Shown piece by piece: positions 9,494 to 21,190 of a stretch of DNA of 64,000 nt. A model generated the notes under the pieces. That model ran no database searches and was not told the origin of the DNA. It saw only the letters and a program-made list of their open reading frames with translations. The translations under genes were made by a program, and so were the position numbers. The first letter of the stretch is position 1. The number at the start of each line of letters is the position of its first letter. Source of the stretch: Rhytidiadelphus loreus (taxonomy: Eukaryota; Streptophyta; Bryopsida; Hypnales; Hylocomiaceae); assembly GCA_947034895.1 (NCBI GenBank), contig OX344763.1:70017093-70081092 (forward strand). Direction: 5' to 3'.

Positions 9494-10945
9494 ATTGAAC
9501 TTGTCCTTATTCCGAAGATTTTCCACCGTCCGCCTCGTAGTCGAAGAAGTACCAACGGATGAAGCCTCTTTCGGATTCCAGGGTCTACCCATGGCATCCC
9601 AGACTGACCGCGCACCGAGAATATTTGTTGCCCAGGATGGCTGCGTCGCAACAAAATGGTTCGTGCGATTATAATACGCGGAAATGCTTCTGAGTTTCTC
9701 TGCATCCGCGGACCACACGAGAAAGCAGTCCCATTTCCTGAAATGTTTTCTCTCCTCCTCGGGGATATCGTTTGCGTCGTCCATCATCCACTTGCTGGCC
9801 TCCACGTTGTGCTGACCATTAATGATGTAGAATTTTCCTTTCTCGATATCTTCCCATTTCTCGGGCTTCTTGCTTTGACCCACCGGCATAACACAGAGCG
9901 TTCGTTTTCCACTCTTGTCTAGGATATTGAGGAGCCAGGTTACCATGTCTTTCACTATTCGGTTTTCTTTTGACTAAATATTGAATGTCGACGGGGCGGC
10001 AATCAGTTGGGTGATGTTGATCTCCTTCTTCTCACCAACCGGGAGAATGTATGCGTCATCGCATATTTCCCAAAAAATTTGGTACACCTGGCTGACTAGC
10101 TTGTAGTCTTGTTGCTTCTCGGTTTGTCGAGAGTGCGGAACCTGTTGCATCTCATCCACATAGCTACCTTCTGCTACTTCGGACTGCTCAGTGGATTTTG
10201 ATCTTGGCAGTTGGTCGGATCCGAAGGCGTTTCCCTTCCTGACTTGTTTCTATTTTGGAGTTTTTGCTTGTTTTGGGGTGTTCTTCTTGCCCCGACTCAC
10301 TCCAGAGTCAGATGCTTGATTTCGCCTCGAGCTTTCACTCCCACCAGCATTTCTAATGTCTATGGACACGGATCGGGGCTGGTTAATTTTGGTCTTCATT
10401 TCAATCTTTCCTTTCAATGTGTTCAGGTCGTTGAACATGTACCGGATTTTTGAGCAAAGTTTTCTTCCGTTCAGAGGAGAACCATCGGCATTCTGCCATT
10501 CATGATTGTCTAGTTTCTTCTCAATATCCTTCACCTCGTCGACGTATATGGATGTGTCTAGGCTCTTCAGAAATGGTGTCATGATGAAGGGGATGTTAAC
10601 CAAGTTTATGCAGATCGTGAAATGATATTGGTCCGCTAAAGCGACCTCAGGAACTTTTGTCATACACTTAATTTTGATTGCTGGATGAGCATCTGCTTCA
10701 ACATCCTTCACCTTCTCCTCAAACGAGAGCTGAATGAATACTCAGGAGTTTCTGAACTTATACGAGAAGGAGATCTCGTTAACAAATGGGATTATGTGCA
10801 AACTCTAGAATTCAACCTGGTCAGGGTCCTTGAACTCCCAGATCTCTCCTTCAATAAGCATGAGGTCATTGCCTTCTGCTTCCTCCGGATTCTGGACCTC
10901 ACACCTTTTGAAGTATTGCTCAAGGCTTGCTACTTGCTCCTCCAT
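9494..10945 (-). pseudogene. Element A cargo, exon 1: N-terminal domain plus ParB-like domain
   Basis: ATG at 10945 (MEEQVAS) follows a CAG acceptor. One frame continues to the donor at 9493, interrupted by TAG 10805-10807, TGA 10742-10744, TAG 10250-10252 and TAG 9974-9976. The N-terminal ~230 residues are of unknown fold but match element B. The second half has IFWEICDDAYIL, INITQLIAAPSTF, KRTLCVMPVG, then WEDIEKGKFYIINGQHNVEA and KWDCFLVWSADAEKLRSI. The block FYIINGQHNVEAS fits the ParB/Srx signature (ViDGhHRl.Aa), with basic His instead of Arg. Element B reads WDDIKNGRFMIINGQHNITA at the same place. ParB-like domains bind DNA or CTP or act as nucleases; which applies here is unknown. Confidence 0.65.
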
Positions 10946-11921
10946 TCTGGACATATAAATGCTACTGTTAGATTGAATATGCTTGTATGTTTAGCTCGAG
11001 TCGAGCTAAACCGACAAGTGTTGCGTAGTCAATATTATGATTTCTATTTATTATCTTCAACTCATGTTTAGGAAATGATGGTCGCAGACTATGTCTGCTT
11101 TACGGTAATAGTAATGTCGAGCACTTATCCACTTACATTTGGTGTTCTAATATAGTCCATGGCTGCAGTTTAGCTCGAATCGAGCTGAACTGCTGTACTT
11201 AGTTCCTTTGTATGCTTCTGGGTTTCCTGTGTCCATTATCTAAAATCGGAGTAATTTTATTTCACGCTCATGGAGTTGTACAATAGAATAATCTTTATTG
11301 TTTCTGTGGATGCTATTCAGCTTGACTCGAGATGAATGGTACTCAACTTTATGAGAGCATCAAGCGCTGAATCTTTTCATTTGTTCAGCTATTCAGCTCG
11401 AGTCGAGCTGAATGGCAGTTTTTGGACAGGAAATTCAGTTTTGTAGTTTTCCGCGTAAGTAATGCCCTGACTTACTATCAATGGGGACAAATTGGAATAC
11501 AACAGTTTTGAATTGGAATGTAATGTAATAGTCTCCACTGCCATTCAGCTCGAATCGAGCTGAATGACAGTTGTTCATTGTAGAAAATTCTTCATCGCAA
11601 AATTTAGGTTATTGAGCCTAAGCAAGAACTTGGAATTTGGAACAGTGAGCCTGTCCGTAACAGATAAACAAATGGAATGCTTTAAATACTTTAGGTTTAG
11701 GGTTGAGCATGAGGCTTACCCTACCCAGTGAAGCTCGAGTACTACGTTCTTGTTCAATCTGTACAAACTTGCAGAAGTGCCTGCCGAATCTGTACAAAAT
11801 CACAGTTCACAGCTTTCAGAAGTTGAACACCGCTGAATAGAAGGAAAGTATCTGTAAAAGAATTCGTGAAGCCAATACTATAAAAAATCAAACAATTACA
11901 TGGAATTCTCAATTTACTCAC
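10946..11921 (-). other. 5'-UTR intron of element A cargo gene with five TCGA palindromes
   Basis: A candidate GTGAGTAA donor at 11921 and the acceptor just before the cargo ATG bound this interval. Palindromes lie at 10989-11011, 11166-11192, 11313-11338, 11391-11413 and 11542-11566. Most are perfect with arms of 10-13 bases (for example CATTCAGCTCGA, one spacer base, then its complement). The donor is less certain than in element B. Confidence 0.6.
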
Positions 11922-13440
11922 GTCTCTGTAGCTCTGCAAATCTCCCACTTCAAAATTGGGCAATCCAATTTATCCTCCAACAATCAGATCCTTGCAATAG
12001 CACACACGCAACACTGCAAGACAATCAATTTGCACACTATTAAAACACAAGCGCAGAATCCCAAGTTTGTGTTTAACTAAACAACAAGACTATCACGCAA
12101 CTTAATTAAGGACACCAGAATCCAAGCTTCTAGTTAACCCTAATGTCAGCATTGAAGTTTAGAGATTAGGGTTGAACCTAAAGCAGCGAAACGAAGCACC
12201 AAGACTATCAAGCAACATAATTGACTATCACGCAACACAATTGATTAAGAATCACCAGAATTAACGACACTAGAATCCTAGCTTTTGGTTACCCTAATGT
12301 TAGCATTGAAGCTCCGAGCTCATGGTTACCCTAATATTAGCATTGAAGCTAATATCAGCATTGAAGCTCCAAGCTTCTAGTTACACTACTGTCACCATTG
12401 AAGCACACAGGTTTGTGTTAAACCTGAAGCAGCACAAGGAAGCACTAAGACTATGAAGGAACAGCAATTGATTAACTATCACGCAAAAGAGCAGGATTCT
12501 AAAACACACGCAAAAGAGCTGATAGGGAAACACAGAACCCTAAACCTGAAGCAACACAATTGATTAACTATCACGCAAAAGAGCAGGATTCTAAAACATA
12601 CACAAAAGAGCTGATAGGGAAACACAGAACCCTAAACCTGAAGCAACACAATTGATTAACTATCACGCAGAAGAGGAGGATTGTAAAACACACGCAAAAG
12701 AGCTGATAGGGAAACACAGAATCCAAGCTTTTGCTTAAAACTAAAACAGCGCAACTTATGATGCACCTAAACTGAATAACACTTTCCAAGGTTTCAGCGA
12801 ACTTGAAGCACCCTAACTTTTCTGAGCTGCTTAAAACTAAAGCAACGCAATAAAATCACGTACACAAGCACCCTAACTTTTCTGAGCTCCTGGTCAAACC
12901 TAAAGAAGCGCAACTTAAAATGCAACGCAACACAATCACGTAAGCACAGAAACCGAGGGTGTGATTGATCGTGGAGCACCCTAACTTTGCAACAAGTCTC
13001 ACGCAACACAATCACTGACCCTGAAGTGCAGCAAGGAAGAAGGAAATGTAAACCCTAAACCAAACATGCTAAAGGTAAGAGCCCTCACAGTTTCGAAGGA
13101 TCCGCTCTTCAAGTGCAGTCAACAGCCGCAAAACGAAGGATCCGCTCAATCATGCACTCTTCAAGACGAACTGACAACTCCGCACAACTTCAGCAGCCGC
13201 AAAAGAAGGATCCGCTCATCCGCTCCTCCACTCAAGACGGACTGCAAAACACGACCCCCACAACTCCACACTGTCCCCTAAACCCTAAACAACTCCGCAC
13301 AACTCCGCACAATTCCACACATGCAGAGCGCACAGATTCACCGCACAATCACCGAAGCACAGAATCCGAGCAGCGAAAATACTAAGAAAAAACAAAGAAC
13401 TCCAAACTATGCACAACACGCACCGAAACCTCAGGCGGTG
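11922..13440 (-). other. Leader/upstream region of element A cargo gene
   Basis: No protein-coding gene recognised. The stretch is rich in CCCTAA-containing short repeats, ACGCAACACAA and GAAGGATCCGCTC units. By symmetry with 23.2-24.19 kb in element B it should be the transcribed leader of the cargo gene. Confidence 0.4.
12467..12745. repeat. 92-bp tandem repeat, about three units
   Basis: Units begin ATTGATTAACTATCACGCA and contain AAAGAGCTGATAGGGAAACA. Starts near 12467, 12559 and 12651 give a 92-bp period. Unit 3 is more diverged at its end. Confidence 0.85.
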
Positions 13441-13464
13441 ACGTGGGGCTGCGGCACCGAAGTC

Positions 13465-13545
13465 CGGAAGTGGGGGTACCCGTCCCATACCCGACCATAC
13501 CCGGACCATACTCGGACCATACCCGACCATACCCGACCATCAGCA
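13465..13545 (-). promoter_or_regulatory. CGGGTATGGT repeat cluster upstream of element A cargo
   Basis: Read on the minus strand, the block is repeated GGGTATGGTC (about six copies, one reading GAGTATGG). Element B has a cluster of GCGGGTATGAGTG at 23085-23170 in the mirror position, about 1 kb upstream of its leader donor. Conserved placement suggests a promoter or protein-binding array. No experiment is implied. Confidence 0.5.
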
Positions 13546-14316
13546 ATGAGAGATATTAAAGAATTTTTTTTGTTTTGAATACTTTCAATAATACTAAATA
13601 TAGAATTAAAATTTATGAGATGAAATACAGAATAAATATAGTATAAATGAGTCAATATTAGATTAAATATAGAAGAAATAGCTTAAATCTAGACTATATA
13701 TAGAGTAATGAGATTAAATGTAAAGTAAGAATTTATAGATTAAAATGAATTCAATCTTATTAAAAAAATAGAAAATATCTTTGTATAGTCAAATAACAAG
13801 AAAATTCTAAAGTTTTTGCTATATTTCTCATGACACTACGTATGGTATAGAGGATTAAAGAACTATGAAATATTGATTACGATAAGAGTTGATTCAATTT
13901 AAAAAATATAAGATTTCTTTGTACAATAAAAAAATAAAAATACTAGATGCAGACGTATACTAATAAAACAAGTACATTTCATCTTATGACACGCAAAGAC
14001 ATACAATTTACATCAGTCTCCATTTTCTTCTTTTCAAATTAAAAATAAAAATTTCATTATAGCAAGCACAAAAGAACTTTTAATGTTACTAATAAAGTCA
14101 CAGGTTTTATCAAAATCAAAAAGCACATGAATCAGTTTTAATTAAAAATACTTCAGTTGGCCCTCTCCTAGGACAAACCAATTACTGAACTCTATATACC
14201 ATAAATATGCAAGCTCTGAATACCCAAAATAATCTCTATTATTAATTACCATATTACTTACTTTCATCCAATGACAATCATATTGCCATCTACCTTTGAA
14301 TGATAACTACCACACA

Positions 14317-14640
14317 TGGTCATTCCAATTGACCCCTCATTGAATATTTTTTTGAATTCATGAAATTAGGAATAATTGCAACTTGCACAACGTGCTTTCC
14401 ATTTTTTTGGACGTGAATTTCATGACTAAATGTGTTCATGGACATTAAAGTACAAGGCGAGGTGTTTCCAATTAATATTTTCATTTTGTTTCACATACAC
14501 GGTCATTCCAATTGACCCCTCATTGAATATTTTTTTGAATTCATGAAATTAGGAGTAATTGCAACTTGTACAACGTGCTTTCCATTTTTTTGGACATGAA
14601 TTTCATGACTAAATGTGTTCATGGACATTAAAGTAGAGGG
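14317..14640. repeat. ~140-bp direct duplication spaced ~182 bp
   Basis: A block starting GGTCATTCCAATTGACCCCT at about 14318 recurs at about 14501 and includes CATGGACATTAAAGTA in both copies. Differences are few single bases. Confidence 0.85.
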
Positions 14641-15265
14641 CTAGGTTTCTTGTTTCGCATTTAATTTTTGTTTCACTCACATTTCAATATAGAATTATTA
14701 ACAAAGGAAATAAATATAGCATGTACTATATTTTAAAGTATTATAATCATATTAGTATTGTAATGAGTCAAATAAATAACATAGTGTTAGGTGTCATTTT
14801 AACTAAGTATGAATTTGTAGTAATTATACTATGACTGGATTCTTGAACCTTTAAATAGTGTTTTGTTCATAATGGAGGTTAGGATCATTAATTTGTATAA
14901 GTGAGAGGTCAATCATTCTACATACCCTTACTCCATACCATTGATATTAGTTGTGCTTCTCATCATTAGTTTCATTTAAAGACAAGAGTGAATAAAAGAA
15001 GAGATATAATTTCCAAAAAAGTAGTTTTAATTTTATGAATATTCTATGACCTTGTAAAAAAGGTTAAGAGTTTAGTAAGAGGTGAAGTACTAAGAGATGT
15101 GTTCACATTATGCATTAAACTTATAAAGATTTAATCTCATACATCTAATGAGAAGAGTTCAATATTGTATTCAAAATGTAAATGAAAGCAAAAATGCATT
15201 CAAAAAAGTTCTAGTAATTCTTTAAGGTACAACTTCCAAACATTGTTTTCATACTTGTTGAATAT

Positions 15266-15412
15266 GACAACCTAAATTGAATGAAAACTTAAATTGAATG
15301 ACAACCTAAATTGAATGAAAACCTAAATTGAATGACAACCTAAATTTAAATTGAATGACAACCTAAATTGAATGACAACCTAAATTTCAAAATGATTGAC
15401 AACCTAAATTGT
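15266..15412. repeat. 16-17-bp minisatellite
   Basis: About eight units of ACAACCTAAATTGAATG, with some units reading GAAAACC instead of GACAACC. Confidence 0.85.
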
Positions 15413-16089
15413 TATTCATTATGTTTGAACATAGTATTCAAAAAACTGTGTAGTTTGTAGTTGTGGTGACGAATAGTAGGCAATGAAAGTGCAGAATGTT
15501 CTTTTAATAAACCGAATACCCATTCTCATACTGAAATGCAAAACTGTATGAAATAAGTGACAAAGGCTTTTAATTATGTACTTGGGGCGCCAGGATTTTT
15601 TATCCGACGGCATAGAATCCGAATCAAAAGGATGTGGGGAAGGTTAATTAAAGAATGGCATACAGCCACTACTTTTGAGAAGTTAGATAGTACTTATGAA
15701 GAGAATCTTCTGCATGTAAAGTGTCCCACAATTTTTGTTCGGCCTTTTACTGAATTATGCAGCATTCCATGTCGTTTTGTTTGTGTAAAGTTCTGACAAC
15801 TATCGGGATTCCGGGTTTTCAAAAATGTCAAAGATGCTTATTCAGAACCGCAAAATAAGTTGGCGCTCTTTTCTTCGCGCGCTAGGAGTGGTGTACGTCC
15901 GCATCGCAATTGGAACTATCCCTCTCCGCCTTACTCCTAAATTGTGTCGACGTTGGTGTGCATTTCTATTTTGCAATGTGTTTTGTACTTGTGTTTTGAG
16001 GTTCCATAAAGTCAGTCAGTCGTTGAGTTATCGACTTGTTGATTGCCGTTGCCTTCTAAAAGCAGGTGTTTCGTTGGTAGGCCTTCCAG

Positions 16090-17185
16090 GTTAGTCATTC
16101 AAACTACTTTGATTTCTTGAATTGGTTCACACATTGTTGGGCTTTCAATTTGTTCTCTCATTGTTGCGCTTACTGAATAGTAGTCATTCCTTCATTGTCA
16201 ATGAAATTGATAACGTGGTGTCTTCCTCGCTGCACAATTGATTTTATTGAATGCTGTACGTTTCCATCTTCCATTGTTGAACTACTTGAATTCGTCGTTT
16301 GAGGAAGCAATTCCTCTAGCGTGTGAATGTACCTGATTATGGTGCTGATAATATCAGGTATCTATTTATAGATATTTATGCCTAGCCTTATTGAATTCAG
16401 CGTCTCCGTAAATCGCGGGATCTCTCAATTAGATATGAATAATATTGATTTCTTTCATTGTATCTGTCATTGCAATTCAGTTCGAGTCGAGCTCAATAGA
16501 CATTGGAAAAAAGCATTTTAATTATTAACAGTCACACACCATAGTTCTCGACGACGCACTTCAGCTCGAATCGAGCTGAAGTGTCATATGGGGTCAACAC
16601 TTGCATGGCCCATAACTTCCTCAACCGGATATTCATTCTAATGAAGATGCATATATAATGCCATGTTCATTTCTCATAGAGATGATGGGATCCAGCGTGG
16701 TAGTTTTTTAAACTCCGCTCATGACCAGTCAAGCAGTTTAGCTCGAGTCGAGTTGAACTGCTGAAGCGATGTTACAGTATCATAAATTCATGTCCCATAC
16801 AACAGTCGTTGGCCGAATCAATTTCTTTGGGGATTACTTCATTTTCATGACATCTTGGAGGCTATTTTCAAGGAAGTTCACCTGTAGCATTTCAGCTCGA
16901 TTCGAGCTGAACTGCTGGAAGGGTCTTGCATGGATGACAGAATCTATGCCTCTTGGATCACTTCCTGTCGAATGGAGATCCACTTCCTCTAATGGATTAT
17001 TTAATGAATCTATGTTAGTTTATTCGACATGATAACTTTAAACTATGAGTTTTGTCGGAAGCAGTTCAGCTCGATTTGAGCTGAACTGTAGGATGGGTCT
17101 TCCACTGACGAGAAGTCATGAATTTATGAACTGGGACATCAGCTGTGCTTGTGTTTTAAATATTTGTTTGTGCGCCGATATCCAG
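16090..17185 (+). other. 5'-UTR intron of element A transposase with five TCGA palindromes
   Basis: Donor CCAG|GTTAGT at 16090 and acceptor TATCCAG ending at 17185 precede the ATG at 17191. Palindromes at 16475-16497, 16557-16583 (perfect over 27 bases with one central base), 16734-16760, 16891-16911 and 17062-17088. The central base varies (A, G, T) while the arms are kept. Confidence 0.65.
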
Positions 17186-17190
17186 GTGCA

Positions 17191-20027
17191 ATGTCTTCTA
17201 CCAATCATTCAGTGGACATGATTTTCTCTTCGGACAATGAGTTGCCAGATCTTGAAGGGATGAATGTTACCATTCCAAATTGTGAAGGTCTTCTACACCG
17301 TTTGTGGATCACAAAGTGCGTTACTCTTTACAACAATGAAAGTGTACTTGTTGGAGAGGGTACCTGCCATAGTGTGAACTTTGATCTTGTGCTGGGTGCT
17401 AGTGGTCCTCTTGGAGACACGCACGTAGGTGTCCACATTTCGAAGACACATTCGGAAGTGGATATACCACATGAGTAGGTGTACTCACTTGTAGCTTGGC
17501 CTATTTCGCTTGTTCACTGTCGTGGGGCAAGCCTTCAAGACCATGATGCCCGAGACAATTTCAACCGTCTTCAAGCTAGTCTTCAAAATCCACGATCTTC
17601 TACATCATCACGGGAGTATACAAGTGCCATCCGAAATCCACCTCGAGAGACTGGTCTAAAGGCAAAGGAACTCTTATCGCAGGAATCCATTAATTTGGTG
17701 TCTAGTAGAATTTGTTGCAGCAAGAATTGCGTCCAACCTTTTCCCCAAGACAAGATTGGAGCCTTTCGTGAACGCATGTACCGAAGATCAACATTCAAGT
17801 TTAGAGCCCATATGAAGACAGATGTTCACAGATCAATCCATCGTGATTCTCGTGGAAGGAAGATGGTGACGATTGAAGAGAGAAGTGTATGCATGCGAGC
17901 ATGGATGCTTATTGCCGGGGTTTCGGAGGCGACTTTCTACCGGTACTTGACTTATGCAAAGGGCAGTCGAGAAGCTAGAGACCATGGTAACTCGGGATTG
18001 GTGAAGCCTAGACAACACACTGAGCAAGCAGCTGCCACATTGAAGTGCATCCTCGACAAAGAAGCGGATCACATGCCACACAAGAGCCGGACTACGAAAT
18101 CAGGGGAGAAGGTTGTTTCCATGATTTTGCCATCTACCTTTCAGTGGAAGGGTCAAATGAAAAAAATCAATGATACTAATGCAGCCTTCGGTTTGAAGGA
18201 GGTCTTGCCTTCGAACTTGAGCAGGATTAGATCTACTAAGTTCCCCGAGTATGAAGTGAAGAAACCAGGAGATAATTTTGCTCGATGCGCCACTTGTGAC
18301 AATCTACAGGAGCTGAAGAGAAGTGCTCTAGCTGGATCTGAAAGCGCATTTAAGTGGGGGAGGAGGCTAGACAAGCATCTGGCCATTGCTCGAGGTCATA
18401 GGAAGTTGTATTATGCAAATCGTTTCCACTCCCATAATTATCCACACGAGTGCCTTACTATCATGCATGATAAGATGGATCATGCAAAGACCGCGTGTCT
18501 AGTTTTTTCCCACAAGACAAAGGAGACAGATGGCTTAGTAAAGTTGCCCGTTTCTGTCACGGGTATGATTGCACACGGTCATGGTGATGTGCGTTATGCA
18601 CATTATGGCTTGGATATTTTCCCCCACGATTTGAATTACACCATTGGCTCTATAGCAAAACTGTTGCGAGATTTGGAAGAGCCACCAAAATCTTCTTCTC
18701 GGCAGTTGTTCATGGGGTCTGGATCCTCAACTTTATTTCAAAAGGTCCTGAAGGGTGCCGAGATGTGCGAAGCGTCGCTTCCCCCTCTACCAGAACCTTT
18801 AGTTTCCGCAATACCGTTGCTGCCCATTCTGAACGTCTAGATGGATAATGCCACTGGCGACAATAAGAATAGATATGTTTTCTGTTTTTGGTCTCTACTT
18901 GTGGCCAATAGGATCTTCCGTGAAGTGTATGTGAACTTCATAATTGTGGGCCACACACATGACAACATGATGCGTTGTTCGGAAGATGGAGTATGCTATT
19001 GAAAAAGGAGAACTTCTCAACTATTCCATCGCTAATGAAGTCGTTTATGGATGTAGAGTCCATTCCCACTATCCCTCACCTCATTGAAGAAGTGCCAGAC
19101 TTCAAGGGATTCATTGCTGGTGCTTTTTTGGATGGTGATGAGATCCTTGTTGGACATACGAAGCCACAACAAGTGAAGTTCTACCTAGATTCAAATGGAA
19201 TTCCAGTAATGAAGTACAAATTGTTGTGTACTGATGTGGAATGGTTAGGGGAAGATGGCCATGGTATCAAGTTGTGGAAGGAAGATTTAGAGGGGCATAG
19301 TTTGTGGCCTCGTGGAGTGCCATTGCCAGTTCCACCAAAGCCAATGAGAGGCTTGGAGGACATTCAAAAAGGCATAGGTGGGTTCGTGAAGTATTGGGAG
19401 AACTTGTGCAATGCAGATGTTACTGGAGAGTGTCGAAGGCGTTACGAGCACCTAGTGTACTATTGGCGTGATGTGAAGGATGCTTTTTATGAACCACTTA
19501 CTACTTCTTTTATTTTGAAGGACGGTTTCTGGCCAACTACACGTCTTCAAGCAACTCCGGCAGATCAGTTAGGAGAAGATGGCGAGGATCGTGAAGAGTT
19601 TGGGGAGGATGACGCCTATGTTGGACCTCTACGGGGTCGTCCACAACCATCCTTTAGAGTGGGTCATGATGTCTTTGAAGGTTATTTTCTTGCAATTCGA
19701 CCCGCAGATGGTGACACCTGCCCAGTTTGGATTGCAAGGGCCTTGTCTAATCCGAATTGTAACCCTGAGAAACCAAATTGTGTGCTCATTCAATATTTCC
19801 GTCCTACTTCGAGGAGTCAAGATGTTCAAGACTTCTACAGTGGATGGGATAGCGAAGGAGGTCTACGTTGGAAGGTTGATGAAGCTGAACCGCCCCTTTG
19901 GCAGGAAACAGATGCTCTCATGACAGCGTGGAAGTCTCAAATCAAAAAAGACACCCGCCAATGTTTGATCAAGATCCCAAGTGCACAAATTGAAGTCATC
20001 AATAGGAGTCTTGCTTCATATGCTTGA
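17191..20027 (+). pseudogene. DDE transposase of element A (DUF7869-like), broken
   Basis: ATG 17191 (MSSTNHSVDM) follows the acceptor at 17185. Order: N-terminal beta-rich region ending SLVAWP, Cys cluster ICCSKNCVQPFP, SEATFYRYL (helix-turn-helix-like), then a catalytic region with HDKMDHAKT (18467-18492), MDNATGDNKN (18841 on) and FIIVGHTHDNM followed by ALFGRWSMLL. These give three candidate acidic residues (DKMD, MDN, HTHD/D). A C-terminal ~300-residue domain ends at TGA 20025-20027. Lesions: TAG 17476-17478, TAG 18838-18840 at a position normally Gln before MDN, and a one-base deletion near 18970 between GHTHDNM and ALFGRW. No introns are evident in the coding part. The homologue at 1-617 belongs to element B. 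Confidence 0.8.
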
Positions 20028-20803
20028 TGTATTTGAACTATGTTTATGTTTGAACTATATTATAGTTTTTGAACTTCTAATATAAAATATAGCATATTTT
20101 ATGTAGTCTATGGTAATGTGGTGTTCATTTCATTTCAATTTGTAGATTGATGTTAGGAAAATCATGTCACGGACTCTAGTATTGTTCCTACAATAAAGTG
20201 AAGTAATATATTATATTAAAATATATCCGGTATTTTCTTGTTCTTGGGTTTTGGTTTTTTTAATTCATGTTATTGTACTTCTTTATTTTTTGCGTACATT
20301 GCAATAAAAATTTAACATGTGATTGGAAAAAAATGTGTAGTGGATATAACCACTTTTTATTTTGTTAACGTGCTAAGCCCTTGTCACATTCATGGGTAGG
20401 GTGCTCATTGGTTGTTGCAACTTTGAAGCCTGCCAAGTTCTTTCAGCAGCACCAAGTCATGTATTCTTTTCAACCGCTCAAACGAATTCAAAGAGAATCA
20501 GCTCATGACTTGAAGGAAATAAATAGCATCTTACAACCAACCCTTCAGCTCATGACTTGGTGTTCAATACGTTATAATATTTACTTATATGACTCAAAAC
20601 ACTATTTTTATAGCGAATGAAGCCTACTAACGGGCTATCAAATTCAAGAAACTCTCATTTTAATGGAAATTGTTCTAATCCAATTTGAAATTTTAATTTT
20701 TATCAAGGTAAACTGGCTGCAACAGAAATGAGAGTTTCGGGTGTTGAATGGGTAATATTATTTTAAGAGGACCCCTATGTCTCAAAATAATGAATATGGT
20801 GTT
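20028..20803. other. 3' flank of transposase and right end of element A
   Basis: Transcript 3' region and subterminal DNA without a gene. Internal near-copies of the terminal block occur at 20651 (CTCATTTTAATGGAA) and 20734 (GAAATGAGAGTTTC). The end reads AATAATGAATATGGTGTT, followed by TTAA at 20804-20807. No TCGA palindromes occur in this subterminal interval. Confidence 0.7.
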
Positions 20804-21190
20804 TTAAATAAAAGTTCCTTGGCGTACAAAAATGCATGAAAATAATATAAATTAATTATTTCCATGAATTCTAAATGTTCAATTAATCTTGAACTTCTCC
20901 ATATTTTTATGATTCCATTTACTTAATTTATCCCATGGCTTGTGGGCTTTAGTATTTGTTAACTATAGCGCTTGGTTCAATTAAATAAAAGTTCCTTGGC
21001 GTACAAAAATGCATGAAAGTACCATAAATTAATTATTTCCATGAATTCTAAATGTTCAATTAATCTTGAACTTCTACATATTTTTATGATTCCATTTACT
21101 TAATTTATTCCATGACTTCTAGGCTTCAATATTTGTTAACTAGGATAGAGGGCTCATTAAAAGATAAGATTTTTGGCGTACAAAAATCCA
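20804..21190. repeat. ~179-bp tandem repeat array, right part
   Basis: Resumes the array cut by element A: ATAAAAGTTCCTTGGCGTAC at 20808 and again near 20985, with a degenerate third unit to about 21190. Confidence 0.85.

Larger units (their letters stand above)
13546..16089. other. Central AT-rich region of element A
   Basis: No gene recognised between the two divergent leader regions. It contains the ~182-bp spaced duplication at 14.3-14.6 kb and a short-unit array at 15.27-15.41 kb. 15.55-16.09 kb, less AT-rich, ends at a CCAG|GTTAGT donor and is likely the untranslated first exon of the transposase. Confidence 0.45.
3787..20803. mobile_element. Element A: 17-kb cargo-bearing DNA transposon, TIR ends, TTAA duplication
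   Basis: Both ends and the empty site are visible. Left flank GGTTCAATTAA plus right flank TTAAATAAAAGTTCC collapse to the intact repeat-array sequence if TTAA was duplicated. A TA or TTA duplication with slightly longer ends fits equally well because of the A/T run. Inside are a minus-strand cargo gene (4.6-10.9 kb) and a plus-strand DDE transposase (17.2-20.0 kb), divergently arranged around a central 5-kb leader region. TTAA duplications are known for piggyBac and Kolobok elements, but the transposase looks DUF7869-like, so I do not assign a superfamily. Both genes are broken, so this copy cannot make intact proteins. Confidence 0.85.

Noticed and set aside
13285..13655. ORFs over the CCATACCCG repeats
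   Set aside because: Low-complexity repeat translation.
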